A DNA stretch of 64,000 nt from an uncultured Sulfitobacter sp. (lineage in GTDB: Bacteria > Pseudomonadota > Alphaproteobacteria > Rhodobacterales > Rhodobacteraceae): NCBI GenBank assembly GCA_947502265.1, contig CANMZB010000012.1, forward strand, positions 83,644-147,643. Reading direction: 5' to 3'. Below are positions 16,959 to 24,987 of this stretch, one piece after another (position 1 is the first letter of the stretch; the number at the start of each line of letters is the position of its first letter). The translations under genes were made by a program, and so were the position numbers. The notes below the pieces were generated by a model, which saw nothing but the letters and a program-made list of their open reading frames with translations, made no database searches and had not been told where the DNA came from.

Positions 16959-19116
16959 CGTGAACCGGCCCCGTCCCGTCGAACAGTTCTCCGATGATCC
17001 AACCGGCGCCCCCCTTTGCATGCAATAGGGCGCGCGCGGTTTCGGCCGCGTCCCGTGGCAGCGCGGCAAGCAGACCACCTGCGGTTTGCGGGTCATGCAA
17101 GAGCGGATCGGCGACGCCTGTTGCCGGTGCGTCCGCGAGGTTGGCCGCCAGCAGCGACGATTGCACGCCGCGATCCGACAGATCCCGCGCGCCGTCATAA
17201 AGCGGCACCTTGTTGCGCCAGATGTCGGCGCGCAGGCCCGAAGCCGTACAGATCGCCTGCACATGTCCGGCAAGGCCAAAGCCCGTGGTATCTGTCATCG
17301 CATGCGCGCCACTCAAAACCCGCGCCGCGATGTGCTGTGGTTGTTCCATGATCGCCAGCATGTCTGCAACCACATGGGCAGGCGCGCAGCCCGCCATGTG
17401 GGCGGCAAGGATTACGCCCGAACCAATGGGCCGCGTCAGCAGCAAAACATCCCCCGCGCGCGCGCCTGCAACCGTGATTGGCATCTGTTGCCGCACCCCC
17501 GTCACGGTAAATCCGATGGTCATTTCCGCGCCCATGGTGGTATGCCCGCCAACCACCGCTGCCCCTGCTCGGGCAAAGACCGCTTGGGCGGTGTCGTTGA
17601 TTTCACGCAAGGTCCGCTCCTGAAGCGCGGGCGACATGCGCGGCAAAACGATGCTGGACAAGGCGGCTTGGGGCGTGGCGCCCATCGCCCAGATGTCGCC
17701 AAGCGCGTGGATCGCGGCAATGCGCGTCATCTGCACCGGATCTTCGATGAACGCGCGCAGATGATCCGTGCTGAGCACCTGAAAACCGCCACCGGGCTGG
17801 CGCAGGATTGCGGCATCGTCGCCCGGCCCCGTGACAGTATCGGGCTGCATGCGGTCAGGTGCAGGCCCAAGGCCGCTTTTCAGGACTGTGCTGCCGACCT
17901 TGGCACCGCAGCCACCGCACAGCGGTATGGTCTGCGTGCCATCGCGCACCCCCAAGGCGACGGTCGAGGGCAGGGCAGGTGCGGGCATTGCGGGAAGGGT
18001 GTCCATCTTGTCCATAAACGCGTGGTCGATCCGGTTTTTCCAGCGCCACAACAGCGGCGCGGCAAGGGCGACTCCGAATTTTTCCGCCAGTGCCGATTTA
18101 CCGCCAAGCGAGATCAGTTTGAGATAGGATTTTTGCGGATGGAACGGCTTGAGCGGACCACCCGACAGGGCGGCGCGCAAATTGTGATAAAGTACCGGTG
18201 CCGCGCGCACGGCGAACACACCGGCCTTGGGGCGCGGCGCGAACGGCATGTGCGCGCAATCGCCCACGGCGAAAACCTGTGCATCGCCTTTGACGCGCAG
18301 ATCAGGGTCAACCACGATAAACCCGTCGTCCTGCGGCAGGTCTGTCTGTGCGATCCACGCGTGCGCAAACGCGCCAGCAGCCCCCACGCACAGCGCCGCC
18401 GGAACTGGCGGCTGACCGGCGAGGGTGATTTCATCTGCGTGGATATGCTCGATCTGCGCATCTGGCACGAAGGTGACGCCGAGACCCGTCATTGCGGCGT
18501 GTAGCTTTGCCCGCGCAGACGGGCCGACACCGGATATGTCCGCGCCGGCTTCGATCACGGTGATTTGCGGCGTGACCGCGCGTTGGCGCAGGGCAAACGC
18601 CATCGCCATCGCCAATTCACATCCTGCCACACCGCCGCCGATCACGGCGATGGTTGGCGGCTTTGCTCCGCTTTCCACCGCATCCAGAAACCCGCGCCAT
18701 GCGCGCGCATAAATATCCAGCGGCTTGGCCCCGACGCCATGTTCCGCAAATCCGGGGATACCCATCCGTGCGGTGATGCCAATGTCGATAGAGGCCACGT
18801 CATAGGCGACCGGCCCGCGCCCTTCGACGTGGATCAGCCGCGCGTCACGGTCGATACCGGTTGCGTGTGCAAGGATCAGCCGCGCACCGGCAAAACGGGC
18901 GAGGCGCATCAAGTCAATTTCAAGCGTGTCGCGGCTGTAATGACCTGCGACATGGCCGGGCAACATGCCGGTGTAGGGCGCAGTGGGGCCGGGATTGATC
19001 AACGTCAGCCGCGCACCGGGCAGCGGGTTCATCCCCCATTTTCGCAGCACCAGCGCGTGGGCGTGGCCACCACCGACAAACACCAGATCGCGGGTGAAGG
19101 GCGTGGCGTTCAGCAT
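16951..19116 (-). CDS. selD: FAD-dependent oxidoreductase-selenide, water dikinase fusion (SelD)
   Basis: A protein of 721 residues. The N-terminal half (about 1-375) is a pyridine nucleotide-disulfide/NDH-2-like flavoprotein, with VFVGGGHAHA, AVIGGGVAGCELA and FAVGDCAHMPFAP. The C-terminal half is SelD. Its CGGCGAKVG keeps the catalytic Cys and Lys spaced as in known SelD; GPGDDAAIL and GGHTTMGAE follow. SelD makes selenophosphate from selenide and ATP for both Sec-tRNA and selenouridine. Fused NDH-like/SelD proteins are known in several bacteria; the flavin half may reduce a selenium precursor, which is unproven. ATG at 19116 is chosen; an in-frame ATG at 19233 would add a basic stretch without family resemblance. 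Confidence 0.92.
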   Translation of the reverse strand: MLNATPFTRDLVFVGGGHAHALVLRKWGMNPLPGARLTLINPGPTAPYTGMLPGHVAGHYSRDTLEIDLMRLARFAGARLILAHATGIDRDARLIHVEGRGPVAYDVASIDIGITARMGIPGFAEHGVGAKPLDIYARAWRGFLDAVESGAKPPTIAVIGGGVAGCELAMAMAFALRQRAVTPQITVIEAGADISGVGPSARAKLHAAMTGLGVTFVPDAQIEHIHADEITLAGQPPVPAALCVGAAGAFAHAWIAQTDLPQDDGFIVVDPDLRVKGDAQVFAVGDCAHMPFAPRPKAGVFAVRAAPVLYHNLRAALSGGPLKPFHPQKSYLKLISLGGKSALAEKFGVALAAPLLWRWKNRIDHAFMDKMDTLPAMPAPALPSTVALGVRDGTQTIPLCGGCGAKVGSTVLKSGLGPAPDRMQPDTVTGPGDDAAILRQPGGGFQVLSTDHLRAFIEDPVQMTRIAAIHALGDIWAMGATPQAALSSIVLPRMSPALQERTLREINDTAQAVFARAGAAVVGGHTTMGAEMTIGFTVTGVRQQMPITVAGARAGDVLLLTRPIGSGVILAAHMAGCAPAHVVADMLAIMEQPQHIAARVLSGAHAMTDTTGFGLAGHVQAICTASGLRADIWRNKVPLYDGARDLSDRGVQSSLLAANLADAPATGVADPLLHDPQTAGGLLAALPRDAAETARALLHAKGGAGWIIGELFDGTGPVHVS

Positions 19117-19280
19117 CTGGGGGAAGCGGGGTTGGCAAGGGCTGTTGTCATGGCAATGTTTTGCCCGCTTGGCGCGGGAATGTCCAAGGCCGATACTGCA
19201 CTTCTTTGCGAGGTGGAGATGTGTTGCTCTCACCGGGTCGCCCCGCGCGCGTGGCGCAGGGCGATGTTTTTTGGACGGCT

Positions 19281-19802
19281 TCAGTTTTCCGTCAGCGCCG
19301 CGATGATCTGCTCAAACGCTTGCGCGGCTTTGATCCGCATCTCATCGTCTGACGCATCCTGTATCGGATGCGGAACCAGCACATAACGCGCGTTATTCAT
19401 GCCAAGCGCACGTCGCTGGTGTTCGGCGGCTTCGCCGAATTCGCTGGACGCGATGGCCACTGCCGGGATCCCCTGGATTTCAAACCAGACATTGTCGTGC
19501 ATACTGCACGTTGTGCAGGATCCTCAGTCGGCCAGCGCTTCGATCACAAGATCGCAGTTATCGCGGATCTCGTGCCTAAGCGCATCTGGACACGGCTTGG
19601 TAAACGTCGGCTTGGTATAGCGGCGCACCGAGACATCGGGGGCCTTTTTCGCCAGCAGTTTTTCCAGCTCGTCCAGCATGATGTTGCCGCGCGGCTTGCT
19701 GATATCCAGCAGGCCGATCACGCCGGACAAGCCGCCGGTCCTTTCGGTGATTTGTCGCTCGACCGGTGATCGCTCGTCGGTCGGGTCGAGAATTGTTGTC
19801 AT
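19281..19802 (-). CDS. UGSC family selenoprotein (UGA-encoded selenocysteine at residue 93)
   Basis: A protein of 173 residues read through an in-frame TGA at 19526-19524. Upstream reads RDNCDLVIEALAD, the stop codon position becomes U, and the frame continues GSCTTCSMHDNVWFEIQG to a TGA stop at 19281. The resulting U-G-S-C motif defines the UGSC (seleno)protein family. Coding character continues smoothly across the UGA, and a hairpin follows it. AGGAGGAG precedes the ATG at 19802. A complete set of sel genes and tRNA-Sec surrounds it. The family's reaction is not established; the Sec-Cys pair suggests a redox role. It follows the thioredoxin-fold fusion gene by 24 bp, so both are one operon. 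Ordinary annotation would split it into two fragments. Confidence 0.92.
19496..19526 (-). promoter_or_regulatory. UGA(Sec) codon and candidate bacterial SECIS hairpin
   Basis: Starting 13 nt after the UGA, the transcript can form CGUGCA-GUA-UGCACG (19510-19496), a 6-bp stem with loop GUA; bacterial SECIS elements are recognised by SelB through a small stem-loop with G and U in the loop. An alternative hairpin, CUGCAC-AAC-GUGCAG (19518-19504), overlaps it. Which one forms, and whether a bulged U exists as in E. coli fdhF, cannot be settled by eye. Confidence 0.6.
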
Positions 19803-19826
19803 AAACTGTCTCCTCCTTTGGTCAAT

Positions 19827-21416
19827 TTACCCCAGATCTATCTTTTTGGAAACCGACACCGATCCGACCTCGCCCGTGGCCCATCCATGGAACGCGGACG
19901 AAAATTTGCCCGCGTCCGATCCTGCCACGACGATGTGGATATAATCGGTGCTGGCGAATTTCGGAACGGATTGCGCAAGCGCCTCCGGCCCCATCTCTTC
20001 GGCAGTTGCTTGCGGAATACCTGCGCCGGATGTTTCGTCCGCGACCATCTCGGACAGCGGGCGGGAGGTGACTTCCTGTATCCGTTCGCGCAGCCGGTCC
20101 TTGGAATAATCGCCCTTCCGCGTCAGCGTGTCGATGTGTTCGGGGCAGACCACCAGCAGGGCGTCCACCGGAAGGTTTCTGAGTTTTGGCAGAAACACCC
20201 CTTCGAGACCAAGGCCAAGAGAGCCTGCGATCTGGTCCGGTGCGCGCGATGTCTGATCAACGATGTGAACCGGTCCGCCGGTCATCGCAAACACCGTCAC
20301 GACAGAATCTTGTGGATCAAACCCGCGTTCGACATGTAGCGCGGGCCAGGGAGAGCGTTCTTCCCATTCCGCAAAACACATGGTGAATTTCATCGGGTTG
20401 CCAAGCGTCGAGCGTTCGACCCCGCCGGTTGATGCACCGCCAACGTTGCGTACAACCAACCGGACGGCCCGCCCGATGGTGGCATTGGCGCGGTTGCCCG
20501 CCCCCAAGGCCCCCAATTTCATGTTCATCCCGATTTTTTCACGAATCGGGCCGTTGATTACCATGACAGGGGCGGCGCCCATTGTGGTTGCAGTTACGCC
20601 GTGGATGTTGAATTCATCGGTACAGACGGCTTCGACGGCGGCAATGATGACGGGCAGGTATTCCGGCTTGCATCCTGCCATCACCGCGTTGATCGCGATT
20701 TTTTCAACTGTCGCCTCGCCCATGTTGGGCGGCACGGTGGCGATCACGTCTTGCGGAGCACGGTGGGTGCCGCCCAGCATCCGCATCACCCGCTCGGGTG
20801 TGGGCGCGACAAGCGGCAGGCCGTCGGAAAACCCCTGATCAAACATGAACTCGGCCACGTCGTCGCTGCTGGCGACATCAATCCGGCGCGCGTGGATCGG
20901 GCTGCCGTCAGCCTCGGCGCGTAACTTGTCGTAGATCGCGGGATCAAGGTGTTTCGAGCCGCAACCGGGGCGCCATGCGGGCAGGCTGGCCCAGTCGATC
21001 TGCGCGGCGGGCAGGGCCGTTTGCGCGCTTATATCGGCAGCGAGCGTTTCCCAGTCTGTGCGGATGAACCCTTCGAACTGTGACAGGACGGTTCCTGTCG
21101 CGTCGATCCAGAAGACGGAAGGGACGCTTTCGATGTCCCACGCAAAGGCGGTTTTGCACGGAGTATCGTCAAGGACCGGCATCGACAGCGCGTGGCGCGC
21201 GGCGAATGTTGCATTGTCGTCGCCTGATTGCGCGATCAACAGGACGTCCACTGCGCTGCCGAAGGCTTTGTGCAACGCCTCCAACACGGGGGCGGCGGTG
21301 TTGCAAGTGGCGCAATCTTCTTTGACGAAACAAATCAGGCCGGGCCGGTTTTTGGGCAGGCTGTGGGGGTTCCCGCCCAGATCGTTCAGTTGAAAATGCG
21401 GCTGTTGGTTGCTCAT
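19827..21416 (-). CDS. Thioredoxin-fold domain fused to UGSC-associated domain
   Basis: A protein of 529 residues. Residues about 1-135 are a TlpA/AhpC-like thioredoxin fold with the active-site CATC in FVKEDCATCNTAAPVLEAL and SVPSVFWIDATG. The remaining part is a long conserved domain (for example FSDGLPLVAPTPERV, TVPPNMGEATVEKIAINAVMAG, TTMGAAPVMVINGP, LLVVCPEHIDTLTRKGD) that I associate with UGSC-protein partners; its function is unknown to me. GGGAGGG precedes the ATG at 21416. It lies 24 bp upstream of the UGSC selenoprotein gene and right after tRNA-Sec. A redox relay between its CxxC and the partner's Sec-Cys is a reasonable inference. No signal peptide is seen, so it should be cytoplasmic. 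Confidence 0.8.
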   Translation of the reverse strand: MSNQQPHFQLNDLGGNPHSLPKNRPGLICFVKEDCATCNTAAPVLEALHKAFGSAVDVLLIAQSGDDNATFAARHALSMPVLDDTPCKTAFAWDIESVPSVFWIDATGTVLSQFEGFIRTDWETLAADISAQTALPAAQIDWASLPAWRPGCGSKHLDPAIYDKLRAEADGSPIHARRIDVASSDDVAEFMFDQGFSDGLPLVAPTPERVMRMLGGTHRAPQDVIATVPPNMGEATVEKIAINAVMAGCKPEYLPVIIAAVEAVCTDEFNIHGVTATTMGAAPVMVINGPIREKIGMNMKLGALGAGNRANATIGRAVRLVVRNVGGASTGGVERSTLGNPMKFTMCFAEWEERSPWPALHVERGFDPQDSVVTVFAMTGGPVHIVDQTSRAPDQIAGSLGLGLEGVFLPKLRNLPVDALLVVCPEHIDTLTRKGDYSKDRLRERIQEVTSRPLSEMVADETSGAGIPQATAEEMGPEALAQSVPKFASTDYIHIVVAGSDAGKFSSAFHGWATGEVGSVSVSKKIDLG

Positions 21417-21482
21417 GTCGGCCCTCCCGTATGACAGAACCATATTGAAGGTGATATTAGAGTAATGTCCAGCCCGTGCAGA

Positions 21483-21577
21483 TGGCGGAGGTGGATGGGA
21501 ATCGAACCCACCACACGCCGTAAAGGCGCGTCCGTGGTTTTGAAGACCAGGGAAGCCACCAGACTCCAGTCACCTCC
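21483..21577 (-). tRNA. selC: tRNA-Sec (anticodon UCA)
   Basis: A 95-nt tRNA, the same length as E. coli tRNA-Sec. The acceptor stem GGAGGUG pairs with CACCUCC, followed by the G discriminator and encoded CCA. The anticodon loop CUUCAAA carries UCA (genomic tga at 21541-21543). The T-arm is GUGGG-UUCGAUU-CCCAU, and a long variable arm (CGCGCC/GGCGUG type) is present. It decodes UGA as selenocysteine after SelA converts seryl-tRNA. It sits 51 bp after selB and before the thioredoxin-fold fusion gene, all on the same strand. Confidence 0.95.
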
Positions 21578-21628
21578 GCATCTCGTGACCCTAGCAAGTC
21601 GCGCGAGACGTGGAAACCGAATAAGCGG

Positions 21629-23518
21629 CTAGAAATCTTTGGCGACAGCCATCCGGCGCGCGTCACCATTGCGGATTGTCACACCGCAACTGTCGAAATG
21701 TTCCAGCACCGGCACGATGATTCGGCGGGTGGTGGCAAGCGCGCTGCGGGCCTGCGAGGTTGTGAACGTTTGTGGCGGGGCAAATGCAGCAGACAGAACG
21801 CTGGCGGCCTGGGCCAGGGTGTTGGTGTGAAGGATCAGCGTTTGCTTTAGCGCGACGTTACGCAGGGGTACCAGAGCGTCGAGGTCGATCAGAAGATCGA
21901 ACAGGTCTTGATCAAGGCGGTCTTGCACCACGCTTTCGGTTGCGGGCGGCGACAATCCCGCTTCGCGAAACGCGTTTTCGATATCTGTTAGTCTTGCGCG
22001 TTGCACCGTGTTCAACACGGCCACGGGGTTGTGGCTGCTCGCGGCGAGGCGGTTGTCGTGTTGGCGGATTTGCCCGCTGGCACAAAGCGCGTCTGTGATG
22101 TGGCGCAGGAGGGCAGGAGACAGGGCGGGAAACGTGATCGCCGCTTTCGGGGCCATTGAGCGAAGCGGGAATCTGGTGTGATAGGCGGCGAGCGCCTTCA
22201 TAACGTCTGTCTTGCCCGCCTTGACCGCTTCGTCCGGTGCGATCAGGTCCGCATCGAGGTTCTGAAATCCGTCACCGAGCGTAACGCGCGCCGATTGCGC
22301 CGTCACGCGGCCAAGGCGGGCAACATCCGCAAGGCGTGCAACGCCGCCGTTTGCATCGCTCAGCGCCGTTGCGATGCCTGCAACGGCGTGCAGATGCGCG
22401 GCCTGTAGAGCGCACAGGCGACCCTTGTCACCGGACCGTGAAGGCATTGCCTGTGGATCAAGAATGACAGCCCCGCCTATCGTTTCGGCGGGCGACAGCC
22501 GCCGCAAGACTGCCCGCTGACCGGCAAAAGCCGTCACCGGTTTTTTAAACCGCAACTGGACGAAACCGGCATCCGCAGGCGCGATCCGGCCACCGCCAAA
22601 CAGGCGGACACTCGCGACGGCGCTGGTCGTGCCGAACGATACGCGCACCTCTTCCATGTGCTTCAACGCCCGTGTCACCGAAGGCTGCAATGTCACGCGC
22701 GCGTCGATACATGCGGATGGCGCGCCCGCGCCGCCCGTGCAGAGCACCGCACCGCGGGCGATGTCACTCACGCCAACGCCGCGCAGATTAACAGCAACGC
22801 GTTCGCCGGCATGAACCGTGTCGCGTGCTGTGCCGCGGCTGTGCAGGCCGCGGATCGTGGCGGCCTGACCGGCAGGCTGCACCATCACCGCGTCTTCGAC
22901 AGATAACGCATGGCCAAGCAGGGTGCCGGTGACGATTGTGCCGCGTCCGGGCAGGGAGAACGCGCGGTCAACGGCCAAAAAGCCATGAAGAGGAGCCCAA
23001 GGCGCATCAGCATCCAGTAGCACCGCCTGTAACGCCGCATGCAGATCGTCGATCCCGTCGCCCGTAATCGCGGAGCATGTGACAAGCGGAGCGTCTGCAA
23101 GCGGCGTTCGGGCAAATGCGGCGCGGATTTCGATCAGGCGGGAAGCCAGTTGCGCAGGGGGGAGCAGGTCGGATTTGGTGACGGCGATGACGCCGCGTGT
23201 GATGCCGAGCAGCTTTGCGATGCTCACATGCTCCAGTGTCTGTGCGCCAATGCCTTCAGCCGCCGAGATCACGACCAGCGCCGCGCGTGCACCGGTTGCA
23301 CCCGAGATCATCGCTGGAATAAAATCCTCGTGCCCGGGCGCGTCTATAAAATCAATGATGCCGTCCGGATAAGCATAATGCGCAAAGCCGGGGGTGATGG
23401 ACAGGCCGCGCGCTTTTTCTTCAGGCAGGCGGTCGGTGTGGATTCCGGTGAGGGCGTGCACAAGCGATGTTTTCCCGTGATCGACGTGCCCGATCACAAC
23501 GATACAACAGGTTTTCAT
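21629..23518 (-). CDS. selB: Selenocysteine-specific translation elongation factor SelB
   Basis: A protein of 629 residues. The N-terminal GTPase domain shows GHVDHGKTSL at residues 10-19, DAPGHEDF, and TKSD; two beta-barrel EF-Tu-like domains follow, and the C-terminal third (from about 400) holds the winged-helix repeats that bind the SECIS hairpin. SelB carries Sec-tRNA to ribosomes stalled at UGA followed by a SECIS. The ATG overlaps the selA stop by 4 bp (ATGA), so the pair is co-translated. The length is normal and no frameshift is seen. Confidence 0.96.
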   Translation of the reverse strand: MKTCCIVVIGHVDHGKTSLVHALTGIHTDRLPEEKARGLSITPGFAHYAYPDGIIDFIDAPGHEDFIPAMISGATGARAALVVISAAEGIGAQTLEHVSIAKLLGITRGVIAVTKSDLLPPAQLASRLIEIRAAFARTPLADAPLVTCSAITGDGIDDLHAALQAVLLDADAPWAPLHGFLAVDRAFSLPGRGTIVTGTLLGHALSVEDAVMVQPAGQAATIRGLHSRGTARDTVHAGERVAVNLRGVGVSDIARGAVLCTGGAGAPSACIDARVTLQPSVTRALKHMEEVRVSFGTTSAVASVRLFGGGRIAPADAGFVQLRFKKPVTAFAGQRAVLRRLSPAETIGGAVILDPQAMPSRSGDKGRLCALQAAHLHAVAGIATALSDANGGVARLADVARLGRVTAQSARVTLGDGFQNLDADLIAPDEAVKAGKTDVMKALAAYHTRFPLRSMAPKAAITFPALSPALLRHITDALCASGQIRQHDNRLAASSHNPVAVLNTVQRARLTDIENAFREAGLSPPATESVVQDRLDQDLFDLLIDLDALVPLRNVALKQTLILHTNTLAQAASVLSAAFAPPQTFTTSQARSALATTRRIIVPVLEHFDSCGVTIRNGDARRMAVAKDF

Positions 23519-24906
23519 GAGCCTGAAATACGCTCCAGAGCTGTGACAATCAACGGTAGTTCGCCGTCGGACACGGTGCGCATATCCAGCATGACATGCG
23601 CGCGTTCGATCCGCCCGATCACCGGCATATCACTGTGCCGCAGCGCTGCCATCAATTGGTCGGGCGACAAGGCCGGCAACCGGACTGCCACTGCGAAGCT
23701 TGGCAAATCCTGTTCCGGCAGACTGCCACCGCCAACGAGAGCGGCGCTTTTTTCTACGGCAACGCCCTTGATCCCGATGCCTGACAGCGCGTCCGCCAGC
23801 AGCGTCGCACGGTGGTGAACGTCTGCCACTGGTTCGGCAAGCATCCGCAGCACGGGAATTTCCGAAACCGGATCAAAGGGCGCGCTGTAAAGGCGCAGCG
23901 TTGCTTCAAGAGCGGCCAGCGACAGCTTGTCGATGCGCAGCGCGCGCATCAGTGGATGTGATTTCAGGCTGGCGATGATGTCGCGCCGCCCTGCGATGAT
24001 CCCCGCCTGAGGGCCGCCCAGCAGCTTGTCGCCCGAAAACATCACCAGATCGACACCGGCCTTCAGAATGTCGGCGACGACGGGTTCGTCCGTCAGCCCG
24101 TAAGGCGACAGATCAATCAACACGCCGCTGCCGAGGTCTTCGATCAGGATGACATTCCGGTCTGCCGCCAGCCGCGCAAGGTCGCTGCGCGCTGGAGAAG
24201 AGGTGAAGCCGACGATCCTGAAATTGCTGGTATGACTTTTCAAAAGGACGGCGGTGTTATCATCAATGGCATCCTCGTAATCGCCAAGCCGCGTCTTGTT
24301 TGTCGTGCCGACCTCGCGCAGGGTGGCCCCGCTTTGCGCAATCACGTCCGGCAGACGGAACGAGCCGCCGATCTCGATCAGCTCGCCGCGCGATGCGACA
24401 ACACTGCGCCCGCCCGCCGTCGCCATCAGGCTAAGGAGGACAGCGGCGGCACAATTGTTGACCACAACAGCGGCATCGGCACCGGTAAGATCACAGATCA
24501 GTTTTTCGACATGTGCGTGACGCGACCCGCGTTTTCCAGTCGCCAGATCGAGTTCGAGATTGGAAGGCGCAGCACCCGCCGCCTGCATCGCGCGGACGGC
24601 TTGCGGGGCCATCCGCGCCCGCCCCAGATTGGTGTGGATGATAATGCCGGTCGCGTTGATTACGGGCCTCAAAGACGGTGCGCGCGCCGCTTCGATTTTG
24701 TCGGCAACCTTTGCTGCAAAGGCGGGGCTGGCAAAATCGGGAAGTTCGATCGGGCCTTGCGCGAGAAGGGCTGTACGCAGAGTGCCGGTAATTTTTCTCA
24801 GCGCGCTGACGGTTTCGGCGTGACTGTAACGCTCCGCCAGGGCAGCGATGGAAGGGTGGTTCAGCACAGCCTGTATCTGCGGCAGATCTTTGAGGTTCCC
24901 GGCCAT
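23515..24906 (-). CDS. selA: L-seryl-tRNA(Sec) selenium transferase SelA
   Basis: A protein of 463 residues. A PLP-enzyme fold is evident, with IIHTNLGRA, VVNNCAAAVLLSL, and the cofactor lysine in SGDKLLGG at residue 294, one position from that of E. coli SelA (295). The enzyme converts Ser-tRNA(Sec) to Sec-tRNA(Sec) with selenophosphate from SelD. It is the first gene of the minus-strand sel cluster selA-selB-selC-thioredoxin fusion-UGSC-selD. Only 81 bp separate it from the end of the large RTX gene, so its promoter should be there. Confidence 0.96.
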   Translation of the reverse strand: MAGNLKDLPQIQAVLNHPSIAALAERYSHAETVSALRKITGTLRTALLAQGPIELPDFASPAFAAKVADKIEAARAPSLRPVINATGIIIHTNLGRARMAPQAVRAMQAAGAAPSNLELDLATGKRGSRHAHVEKLICDLTGADAAVVVNNCAAAVLLSLMATAGGRSVVASRGELIEIGGSFRLPDVIAQSGATLREVGTTNKTRLGDYEDAIDDNTAVLLKSHTSNFRIVGFTSSPARSDLARLAADRNVILIEDLGSGVLIDLSPYGLTDEPVVADILKAGVDLVMFSGDKLLGGPQAGIIAGRRDIIASLKSHPLMRALRIDKLSLAALEATLRLYSAPFDPVSEIPVLRMLAEPVADVHHRATLLADALSGIGIKGVAVEKSAALVGGGSLPEQDLPSFAVAVRLPALSPDQLMAALRHSDMPVIGRIERAHVMLDMRTVSDGELPLIVTALERISGS

Positions 24907-24987
24907 TTCTACTCCGTTATCGAAAGTTCATGAGTGTGCCCGCCGGGTTTCTACGCCGCGCCAGCGCCCATGGGACGCGAGCGGCGC

